The position numbers and the translations under genes were made by a program. Shown here piece by piece: positions 17,553 through 23,765 of a DNA stretch of 25,840 nucleotides; position 1 is the first letter of the stretch; each line of letters begins with the position of its first letter. A model generated the notes under the pieces. That model did not search any database. It saw only the letters and a list, made by a program, of their open reading frames with translations, and was not told the origin of the DNA. The stretch comes from Flavobacteriaceae bacterium. GTDB taxonomy: Bacteria > Bacteroidota > Bacteroidia > Flavobacteriales > Flavobacteriaceae. The stretch spans positions 1-25,840 of the forward strand of contig CANCFZ010000007.1 in NCBI GenBank assembly GCA_947377425.1. The letters run 5' to 3'.

Positions 17553-17800
17553 CTATTCTTAGTGGAAAATAAAAAAGAGAATTACAAATATTTTAAATAT
17601 TGAATTAAAGTAGTTTGAAGAACAATAGCTACACATTATACATTCTATCGACTCTAACTAAAATAACAATTTCAATTATAAACTAGGTAATAATAATTTA
17701 TTTGTTTCCTTAGCTTGAAATATGTTTACTTGTTATTACTCAATAAAACCAAATATATAATTGATTTTTAGTAATTTAGACATTCCTAATATACTAAATC

Positions 17801-18685
17801 ATGCTAAAAAAGACTATTCTACTCGAAAACAAAGCTTCGTTAACAACCAGGAATCTTCAATTAGTTATTAAATCAGAAATTAGAGAAAGTACCATTCCCA
17901 TTGAAGATATTGGTTTTTTGGTTATAGATCATCCAGAGATTTATTTGAGTATTCCTGCAATGAATTTATTAATAGAATATAATTCAGCAGTAATTGTTTG
18001 TAGTAACAATCATTTACCCAATGGAATGTTTTTAAACCTCAACAGCCATCACATTCAGCAAGAGATTTTTAAAAACCAAATTAATGCCAGTATGCCTCTC
18101 AAAAAACAATTGTGGCAACAAACAGTAATTGAAAAAATAACCAATCAAGGAATCTTATTAGAGAAAATAACAGGAGAGAAAAACTCTTTTGACTTTTTAT
18201 GTAGTAAAGTATTGAGTGGTGACACCAGTAATATGGAAGGAGTTGCTGCAAGTCAGTATTGGAAATCTTTTTTTGAAGTTAAGTTCAAACGAGAACGCTT
18301 TGGCGATTATCCCAATAATTTTTTGAATTATGGTTATGCAATACTTCGTGCAGCAACAGCTAGAGCTTTATCAGGAAGCGGATTATTGAATACATTAGGT
18401 ATTCATCATAAAAGTAAATACAATGCTTTTGCTTTAGCAGATGATATTATGGAACCTTTTCGCCCTATTGTAGATGAAAAGGTTTTTGAGATAATGCAAA
18501 ATTATGACGAACAAGAATTAAATACTGTTCTTAAATCGGAGCTTTTGCAAATACTCACCCGAACCGTTTACTTCAAAGAGGAAAAAAGCCCTTTGATGGT
18601 GGCATTACAAAAAACTGCAAGCTCTCTCCAACAATGTTATACTGGAGATAGAAAGAAAATAAAATATCCAAAATTATGGAGCTAA
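17801..18685 (+). CDS. cas1: CRISPR adaptation integrase Cas1 (type II-C-like)
   Basis: Cas1 is the metal-dependent integrase that, with Cas2, inserts new spacers into the array. The 294-residue protein has the N-terminal beta domain (about 1-80, beginning MLKKTILLENKASL) and the catalytic helical domain. Likely metal ligands are Glu146 (SNMEGVAASQYW), His202 or His203 (LGIHHKSKYN) and Glu218 (DDIMEPFRP). The string NAFALADDIMEPFRP is characteristic of type II Cas1, and the absence of csn2 or cas4 points to II-C. Type II-C cas1 normally follows cas9 directly; here the upstream 259 nt up to guaA contain no cas9 coding sequence. The gene overlaps cas2 by 10 nt. Confidence 0.96.
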   Translation: MLKKTILLENKASLTTRNLQLVIKSEIRESTIPIEDIGFLVIDHPEIYLSIPAMNLLIEYNSAVIVCSNNHLPNGMFLNLNSHHIQQEIFKNQINASMPLKKQLWQQTVIEKITNQGILLEKITGEKNSFDFLCSKVLSGDTSNMEGVAASQYWKSFFEVKFKRERFGDYPNNFLNYGYAILRAATARALSGSGLLNTLGIHHKSKYNAFALADDIMEPFRPIVDEKVFEIMQNYDEQELNTVLKSELLQILTRTVYFKEEKSPLMVALQKTASSLQQCYTGDRKKIKYPKLWS

Positions 18686-19005
18686 ACGGATACCGAATTA
18701 TGTGGCTATTTGTATTTTTTGACTTACCGACAGAAACAAAGAAAGACAAAAAAAATGCGTCTGGATTTAGAAACAACTTGCTGAAGGATGGTTTTAGCAT
18801 GATGCAATATTCTGTTTATGTACGTCATTGTGCCAGTAGCGAAAGTGCCGATGTGCACGAAAAACGAATACACCGATTGTTACCGCCCTTGGGCAAAGTA
18901 AGTGTATTGCGAATAACTGACAAACAATTTGGCAACATCCTCAACTTTTGGGGCAAAGCCGAAGTACCCAAAGAAGCACAACCTACGCAATTAGAATTAT
19001 TTTGA
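18676..19005 (+). CDS. cas2: CRISPR adaptation protein Cas2 (type II-C-like)
   Basis: Cas2 forms the central dimer of the Cas1-Cas2 integrase complex. The 109-residue protein has the ferredoxin-like fold start RIMWLFVFFDLPTE with the conserved Asp16, and GFSMMQYSVYVRHC as the second strand region, both typical of Cas2 from type II systems. The ATG lies inside the end of cas1 (10-nt overlap in another frame), so translation is coupled. The C-terminus, PTQLELF, ends in QLELF, which resembles the bacterial sliding-clamp binding motif (consensus near QLxLF). A hairpin terminator follows at 19010. Confidence 0.95.
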   Translation: MELNGYRIMWLFVFFDLPTETKKDKKNASGFRNNLLKDGFSMMQYSVYVRHCASSESADVHEKRIHRLLPPLGKVSVLRITDKQFGNILNFWGKAEVPKEAQPTQLELF

Positions 19006-19009
19006 AATA

Positions 19010-19058
19010 AAAAAATGCTTCAATCTTGCCTTATCACTGCAAAAAAGAAGCATTTTTT
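19010..19058. terminator. Terminator between cas2 and the CRISPR array, possibly bidirectional
   Basis: AAAAAATGCTTC (19010-19021) and GAAGCATTTTTT (19047-19058) form a perfect 12-bp stem with a 25-nt loop. The A and T flanks make it usable in both directions: for cas1-cas2 transcripts on the plus strand, and for crRNA precursors leaving the array on the minus strand. Confidence 0.7.
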
Positions 19059-19110
19059 ATCACGATATAACCCTTTATTTACTTGACTATTAGAAGCTAA
19101 CGGCGCAACT

Positions 19111-19475
19111 AATATCGTGTTCTCTAATCTTTAATCTTATCACAATATTTTCTATTTTCTTATTTGTAATTTTAAAAATATCGTGTTCTCTAATCTTTAA
19201 TCTTATCACAATTATAACCTAAATCATTAACTAAGCTTGATAAATATCGTGTTCTCTAATCTTTAATCTTATCACAATAGACAAGTTAGGTTTGTGGCAA
19301 ATGTTTACAATATCGTGTTCTCTAATCTTTAATCTTATCACAATTTTCCAAATTGTAATTGTGTTTTAACACCAAATATCGTGTTCTCTAATCTTTAATC
19401 TTATCACAATCTAAAGTTTGCAAATGCTCAACTAGACAAAATATCGTGTTCTCTAATCTTTAATCTTATCACAAT
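19111..19475 (-). CRISPR. CRISPR array: six identical 36-bp repeats, five spacers
   Basis: Repeats lie at 19111-19146, 19177-19212, 19243-19278, 19309-19344, 19375-19410 and 19440-19475. Every copy reads AATATCGTG at its left end and CTTATCACAAT at its right end, with no base differences among the six. Spacers are 30, 30, 30, 30 and 29 nt; the first (19147-19176) has only three G or C bases. The minus strand is assigned as crRNA strand because the repeat then begins ATTGTGAT, comparable to GTTGTAG in the Neisseria II-C repeat, and because the tracrRNA-like tail on the plus strand follows the last repeat. No degenerate end repeat marks either end. The sixth repeat probably doubles as the tracrRNA anti-repeat, in which case there are five or fewer true guide units. 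Confidence 0.96.
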
Positions 19476-19531
19476 AAGGCTATATGCCGTAGATGAAAAT
19501 CTTTAGTCCTGCTTCGGTGGGACTTTTTTTT
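19440..19531 (+). ncRNA. Probable tracrRNA using the last array repeat as anti-repeat
   Basis: On the plus strand the last repeat (19440-19475) runs straight into a structured tail. Hairpin 1 is GGC/GCC (19478-19488). Hairpin 2 is AGAU/AUCU with a GAAA loop (19491-19502). Hairpin 3 is AGUCCUGC/GUGGGACU with a UUCG loop (19505-19524), followed by eight T (19524-19531), a complete terminator. The junction CACAAUAAGGC matches 10 nt of the Neisseria meningitidis tracrRNA junction ACAAUAAGGC, as I recall that sequence. The RNA would be about 92 nt from the repeat start, or near 105 nt if it starts in the last spacer. Unusually, the anti-repeat is fully complementary to the repeat, whereas most tracrRNAs pair imperfectly. 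No transcription evidence is available. Confidence 0.78.
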
Positions 19532-19816
19532 AAAAAAAAAATAATTAAGATTACTAGTCCATATTTTTTTCAATCCATTTCTTCCCTGTTTTTATAAAGC
19601 TACATGTTTACTTAAACAAACGCTATTTATTTGTTTTAAATTCTATACCACTCCATAGTAAATCCATAATGACACCATAATAACTCTATTAAAATAATAT
19701 ATTTTATGGATATATTATAAATTTATTATATTAATACTTTTTTATTAATATAAATAAACACAAAATTATTATCTTTTTTATTACTTTTATGCTACAAAAC
19801 ATTAACACTACAAAAT
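19532..19816. other. AT-rich intergenic region with a perfect inverted repeat
   Basis: This 285-nt stretch holds no gene that I can support. It has an extended A/T composition and an 11-bp perfect inverted repeat, TTATATTAATA / TATTAATATAA with a 6-nt loop (19726-19753). A near -7 box TACTTTTA occurs shortly before the ATG at 19817. The upstream part begins with a run of A after the tracrRNA terminator. Confidence 0.6.
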
Positions 19817-20548
19817 ATGGCTCGATTGAATTCTAAAAATATAATTAGTGGCTTGGTAGGTAATTTGGTTTTTAGAAATCTTGATGGAAAACAAATTATA
19901 CAAAGTCGTCCAAATCATGTTAAACAAACCAAAGCTACCAAAGCCAGTAGCAATGAATTTAGCCAATGTAGTAGTTGGACTAAATCAATACGAATTGGAT
20001 TACACCCTTTTTTAGTGGGTCTTACTGATAGTTATATGTACCGCCGTTTTAATGGGCAATTTTACAATGCGCTGTTAAGTAATACCAACATTCTCAAAGG
20101 ACAACGAAACCCATTGAATGCCAACATGAGTGATTTAGTTGGGTTTGAGTTCAACAACCACTCCCTTTTTGCGCAGTATTTTTTACCAACCATTACCACC
20201 TCTACAACTGCACAACACCAAATAACGGTAACCATTCCTAACTTTGACCCCAACACAGAAATGCTCTTTCCTGATGCCGTAACCAATGCTGAATTGCTTG
20301 TTTACATCTATGCCACTAACTTTGAAGGACACTCGGTTGTAATAGACGATTATTTTGTGTTGCCTATTGACAAAAAAACACCTCAACTAAGCCCAACTAC
20401 TTTTAACAGTATAGTCTTACCAGAAGATTATTTTGTACTAGTGTCGGCAAAATTGCTTTATTATACTAACAATAAATTTACAGTAAAAAATTATTGCAAT
20501 AACAAAGCGCTAAACCCAGCTATGGTAGTTTGGGCAAATAAAATTTAA
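19817..20548 (+). CDS. Hypothetical protein, conserved-looking N-terminal motif
   Basis: I do not recognise this 243-residue protein with certainty. It has no signal peptide and no membrane segment. The N-terminus (GLVGNLVFRNLDGKQIIQS, RPNHVKQTKATKASSNEF) has the pattern G-x-x-G-x-x-V...DGK...RP...T-x-A-T...S-x-E-F. This faintly resembles the start of DUF6266-type proteins found in many Bacteroidota, but the similarity is from memory and weak. The C-terminal half (about 120-243) is rich in beta-strand-like stretches. It lies next to the CRISPR locus but separated by a terminator and 285 nt, so a CRISPR role is not implied. It ends 74 nt before crcB, which has its own -7 box. Confidence 0.6.
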   Translation: MARLNSKNIISGLVGNLVFRNLDGKQIIQSRPNHVKQTKATKASSNEFSQCSSWTKSIRIGLHPFLVGLTDSYMYRRFNGQFYNALLSNTNILKGQRNPLNANMSDLVGFEFNNHSLFAQYFLPTITTSTTAQHQITVTIPNFDPNTEMLFPDAVTNAELLVYIYATNFEGHSVVIDDYFVLPIDKKTPQLSPTTFNSIVLPEDYFVLVSAKLLYYTNNKFTVKNYCNNKALNPAMVVWANKI

Positions 20549-20597
20549 AATAATAAAGCGGTTAAAACGGCAAAAGAGTTAATTTATAAAATTTCAT

Positions 20598-20605
20598 TAC
20601 ATTTG
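20598..20605 (+). promoter_or_regulatory. -7 promoter box of crcB (TACATTTG)
   Basis: Exact TAnnTTTG match 17 nt before the crcB ATG; no clear -33 partner is seen. It implies a short leader of about 12 nt, too short for a riboswitch. Confidence 0.5.
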
Positions 20606-20622
20606 AAATCAAATAAACTACA

Positions 20623-20994
20623 ATGCTAAAAACAATTCTATACATAGCCATTGGTGGCGCAATCGGAAGTGTATTGCGTTACTTAACATCTGTTTTTGTC
20701 AATAAATATTGGGCAAATCAGTTTCCGTTGGCTACCTTAATTACTAATGTTTTGGGGTGTTGTATTATTGGTTTTTTGATTGGTATATTAGAAAAAAACA
20801 ATTTGGCTAATAGTAACTTAAAGTGGTTTTTAGTAACTGGTTTTTGTGGCGGCTATACCACATTTTCAACTTTTGGTTTCGAAAATTATTCGCTCTTTCA
20901 ATCCAACAATTCGCTTCTAGCTTTTGGCTACATTGCTTTGAGTATTCTTCTCGGACTTTTTGCCGTTTGGTTGGGACTTTTTGTTTCTAAATAA
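20623..20994 (+). CDS. crcB: Fluoride efflux channel CrcB/Fluc
   Basis: CrcB (Fluc) exports fluoride through a dual-topology dimer in the inner membrane. The 123-residue protein has four hydrophobic segments (about 3-20, 36-55, 67-85 and 99-120). Family motifs are visible: GGAIGSVLRY near the N-terminus, the N in TNVLGC, and GFCGGYTTFSTF with the phenylalanine and threonine positions that line the fluoride path. Length is normal. The fluoride riboswitch often found upstream of crcB is absent here; the 74 nt before the gene contain only a -7 box. The downstream gene follows after 36 nt and an A/T-rich hairpin. Confidence 0.95.
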   Translation: MLKTILYIAIGGAIGSVLRYLTSVFVNKYWANQFPLATLITNVLGCCIIGFLIGILEKNNLANSNLKWFLVTGFCGGYTTFSTFGFENYSLFQSNNSLLAFGYIALSILLGLFAVWLGLFVSK

Positions 20995-21018
20995 CATTTT
21001 TTTAACACAAAAAAATGT
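20994..21018 (+). terminator. A/T-rich inverted repeat after crcB (weak terminator candidate)
   Basis: ACATTTTTTT and AAAAAAATGT form a perfect 10-bp stem with loop AACAC. The stem has only one G-C pair at each end and no T run follows on the plus strand, so it may slow rather than end transcription between crcB and the DHH gene. A near -7 box TAATTTCG overlaps its end. Confidence 0.35.
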
Positions 21019-21030
21019 AATTTCGCACCC

Positions 21031-22035
21031 ATGAACGAAAAAGATATTCAAGCCATTAGTGAATTATTGGCAACGTCTAAAAAAATTGCTATCATTCCGC
21101 ATCGTAGTCCCGATGGAGACGCTATGGGTTCTACCCTTGGTTTGTATCATTTTCTATTGAAATTGAACCACCAGCCGATAGTAATTGCACCAAATGATTT
21201 TCCTAATTTTTTGGATTGGTTGCCAGGTTCAGAAACGGTTTTAGTTTATGAAAACGACCGAACGAATTGCACTAAAGTACTTCAAGATGCTGAATTGGTA
21301 TTTACATTAGATTTTAATGCGTTGCACCGAACTGGTGAAATGGAACAGGTTTTAAACAAACTTTCAGCTCCAATCATTATGATTGACCACCATCAACTGC
21401 CTGATGGTTATGCAACTTACACCTATTCAGACACTAGTTTTGGTTCTACTTGTGAAATGGTTTACAATTTTATTGGATTTTTAAACCAAAAAGGTCTTAT
21501 CGACAAAACTATTGCCACTTGTTTATATACCGGAATTCTTACTGATTCTGGAGGATTTAGATTTCCAAAAACAACGGGAACAACACATAGAATTGCTTCG
21601 GAATTTATAGATTTGGGAGTTGAAAATACGGAAATTCCGAATTTACTTTTTGACAATAACTCTTATGAAAGATTGCAACTTTTAGGAAGAGCATTGCAGA
21701 ATATGAAAGTACTTTTTGATAAAAAAACCTCTTATATTTCGCTTTCACAAAAAGAATTAGACGAATTTCATTATGTAAAAGGTGATACTGAAGGAATTGT
21801 AAATTATGGTTTGACGATAAAAGGCATTGTTTTTGCAGCTATTTTTATTGAACATCGTGATGAGAATATCATTAAAATATCGTTTCGTTCACAAGGCGCT
21901 TTTGATGTAAATCAATTTGCTCGTGAACATTTTAGCGGTGGTGGTCACATTAATGCTGCCGGAGGAAAATCGTATGATTCTTTGGCAAATACTATTAAAA
22001 AATTTGAACATATTATTTCAACCCTCAATATCTAA
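21031..22035 (+). CDS. DHH family phosphoesterase (NrnA-like oligoribonuclease/pAp phosphatase)
   Basis: NrnA-like enzymes degrade very short RNAs and dephosphorylate pAp. The 334-residue protein has the DHH motifs in order: IIPHRSPDGDAMGS (motif I, metal-binding His and Asp, about 23-36), a metal-ligand Asp in LDFNALHRTGE, and IMIDHHQLPDG (the DHH motif, about 117). Then come LYTGILTDSGGFRF and finally the DHHA1-domain signature SGGGHINAAGG (about 310), which binds nucleic acid or nucleotide. It is followed by gldI after 4 nt, so the two are translationally close and likely one operon. The exact substrate is inferred from the family. Confidence 0.93.
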   Translation: MNEKDIQAISELLATSKKIAIIPHRSPDGDAMGSTLGLYHFLLKLNHQPIVIAPNDFPNFLDWLPGSETVLVYENDRTNCTKVLQDAELVFTLDFNALHRTGEMEQVLNKLSAPIIMIDHHQLPDGYATYTYSDTSFGSTCEMVYNFIGFLNQKGLIDKTIATCLYTGILTDSGGFRFPKTTGTTHRIASEFIDLGVENTEIPNLLFDNNSYERLQLLGRALQNMKVLFDKKTSYISLSQKELDEFHYVKGDTEGIVNYGLTIKGIVFAAIFIEHRDENIIKISFRSQGAFDVNQFAREHFSGGGHINAAGGKSYDSLANTIKKFEHIISTLNI

Positions 22036-22039
22036 ATTT

Positions 22040-22603
22040 ATGAAAAATATAAAATTTGGAGCGGTGCTGCTTATTGCTATTATACTGCTTGTAGGCTGTA
22101 AACAACAACAAGCTAGAATGCCAGTTTCTCGCTCATCAGGTGAGTTTTTAAATGCATCTGTTGAACGTAATAAGAAACTAATAAAAGGTGAAGAAGGTAA
22201 AATTGATTCTATTATAAAGAGTAATCCCAATATTAAATACATAGCTTCTCAAAAAGGCTATTGGTATTATTATGAGACCAAAAATGATAAAGATACACTT
22301 CGTCCAAAAAAAGGAGATGTAGCCAATTTTGATTATGAAATAAAAGATATTCAAGGTAATGTAATTTATTCGCAATTGGAATTGCAACCACAGACCTATG
22401 TTGTTGACAAACAAAATATCATGATGGGATTGCGTCACGGTATTAAATTGATGCACAAAAATGAGAAAGTTACTTTTTTATTTCCATCACACATGGCGTT
22501 TGGTTATCACGGAGACAATAGAAGAATTGGAACCAATGAATCTCTTATTTGTACTGTATCGTTAACTGATTTTAAACCCGTAAATAAAACAACTCAAGAA
22601 TAA
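22040..22603 (+). CDS. gldI: Gliding motility lipoprotein GldI (FKBP-type prolyl isomerase)
   Basis: GldI is a lipoprotein with an FKBP-type peptidyl-prolyl isomerase domain that Flavobacterium johnsoniae needs for gliding, tied to the type IX secretion/gliding machinery. The ATG at 22040 gives 187 residues: signal peptide with lipobox ILLVGC (Cys about 21) and an FKBP-like domain (about 88-180) with VANFDYEI, the segment MMGLRHGIKLM, and FLFPSHMAFGYHG. The longer in-frame extension to 21917 would overlap the DHH gene by over 100 nt and hide the signal peptide, so I rejected it. Lipidation suggests localisation on the periplasmic face of a membrane. It heads a run of three prolyl isomerase genes, with only 9 nt to the next. 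Confidence 0.9.
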   Translation: MKNIKFGAVLLIAIILLVGCKQQQARMPVSRSSGEFLNASVERNKKLIKGEEGKIDSIIKSNPNIKYIASQKGYWYYYETKNDKDTLRPKKGDVANFDYEIKDIQGNVIYSQLELQPQTYVVDKQNIMMGLRHGIKLMHKNEKVTFLFPSHMAFGYHGDNRRIGTNESLICTVSLTDFKPVNKTTQE

Positions 22604-22612
22604 TTTATAACA

Positions 22613-23737
22613 ATGAAAAAAATAATTAGTTTAGCATTAATACTTATTACAGTTACATTTATTGGATGCAAAAAAGACGAACACTCCAGTTTAAAAGACG
22701 GACTTTATGCCGAAATTGAAACTGCAAAAGGAACTGTTTTAGTTGAATTAGAATATACCAAAGCCCCCATTACGGTTGCCAATTTTGTTACGCTTGCCGA
22801 AGGAAAAAATGAATTTGCAACAGAACCTTATAAAGGAAAACCATTATACGATGGATTAAAATTTCATAGAGTAATATCTAAATGCAATGGCGATGCCGAA
22901 GATTTTATGATTCAAGGTGGTGACCCACTTGGAAACGGAACTGGTGATGCTGGATACAAATTTAAAGATGAAATTACCGATTTAAAATTTGACAAAGGTG
23001 GTTGCTTGGCAATGGCAAATTCTGGACCGGGAACTAATGGAAGTCAGTTTTTTGTGACAATTAAAGAAACGCCTTGGTTAGACGGAAAGCATACTATTTT
23101 TGGACATGTAGTTGAAAAAGGAATGGATATTGTAAACAAAATTGTTGCTGATGACGCCATAAATTCTGTCAAAATAATCAGAAAAGGTGAAGCTGCTAAG
23201 AAATTTGATGCTGTAAAAATATTTGATGACTATTATAAAGTCGAAGCTGAAACTATTAAAAAACAAGCAGCTATTGATGATATGAAATTGAAACAAGCAG
23301 CTTCAAGCAAATTGGCTTTCTTTGCTGATAAAAAAACTGCTGCTATAAAATTACCATCAGGGTTAAGTTATACTATTTTTGAAAAAGGAGCTGGTAAAAA
23401 GATGACTAAAGGAAAAGCAGTTTATATTAAATATGCTGGGTTTTTGGAAAACGGAATGTTATTTGACACCAGTAATGCAGAAGTTGCAAAAGATTTTGGA
23501 AAATATGACGAGCAAAGAGCCGCTCAAAATGGGTACATGCCACTTCCATTTGATGTAGGTGCCAAAGGTGCTATGATTCCTGGATTTGAAGAAGGTTTGG
23601 CCAAATTGAACATTGGCGATAAAGCTGTGATATTCATTCCATCAAATTTAGGTTATGGCGAAAATGGTGCAGGAAATGTGATTCCGCCAAACGCAAATAT
23701 TATTTTTGAAGTAGAAGTATTAGAAAAATGTAATTAA
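22613..23737 (+). CDS. Cyclophilin-FKBP fusion peptidyl-prolyl isomerase, lipoprotein
   Basis: A 374-residue exported isomerase joining two unrelated isomerase folds. The signal peptide ends in a lipobox (VTFIGC, Cys about 19). The cyclophilin domain (about 32-205) has LKFHRVISK (catalytic Arg), DFMIQGGDP, GSQFFVT and LDGKHTIFGHV. A charged, helical linker (about 205-250) follows. The FKBP domain (about 255-374) has YIKYAGFLENG, LFDTSN, MIPGFEEGLAKL and GYGENGAGNVIPPNANI. Such two-family isomerases have been described in Flavobacterium. Compared with the next gene, an insertion (CNGDAE) sits before DFMIQ in the cyclophilin active-site region. Likely periplasmic folding of exported proteins. 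Confidence 0.93.
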   Translation: MKKIISLALILITVTFIGCKKDEHSSLKDGLYAEIETAKGTVLVELEYTKAPITVANFVTLAEGKNEFATEPYKGKPLYDGLKFHRVISKCNGDAEDFMIQGGDPLGNGTGDAGYKFKDEITDLKFDKGGCLAMANSGPGTNGSQFFVTIKETPWLDGKHTIFGHVVEKGMDIVNKIVADDAINSVKIIRKGEAAKKFDAVKIFDDYYKVEAETIKKQAAIDDMKLKQAASSKLAFFADKKTAAIKLPSGLSYTIFEKGAGKKMTKGKAVYIKYAGFLENGMLFDTSNAEVAKDFGKYDEQRAAQNGYMPLPFDVGAKGAMIPGFEEGLAKLNIGDKAVIFIPSNLGYGENGAGNVIPPNANIIFEVEVLEKCN

Positions 23738-23765
23738 AATAGAAACCGATTAAAATTAATAAACA

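Noticed and set aside
17553..17800. Remnant of cas9 3' end before cas1
   Set aside because: Reading all plus-strand frames gives only short stretches broken by stop codons (the longest about 25 codons), with no recognisable Cas9 residues, so no truncated gene can be supported.
20549..20622. Fluoride riboswitch upstream of crcB
   Set aside because: No riboswitch-like pseudoknot or conserved GG-GAUGG-type sequence is seen, and the -7 box leaves a leader of only about 12 nt.
21917..22039. Extended N-terminus of GldI
   Set aside because: It would overlap the DHH gene for over 100 nt and remove the signal peptide and lipobox, which start at the ATG at 22040.
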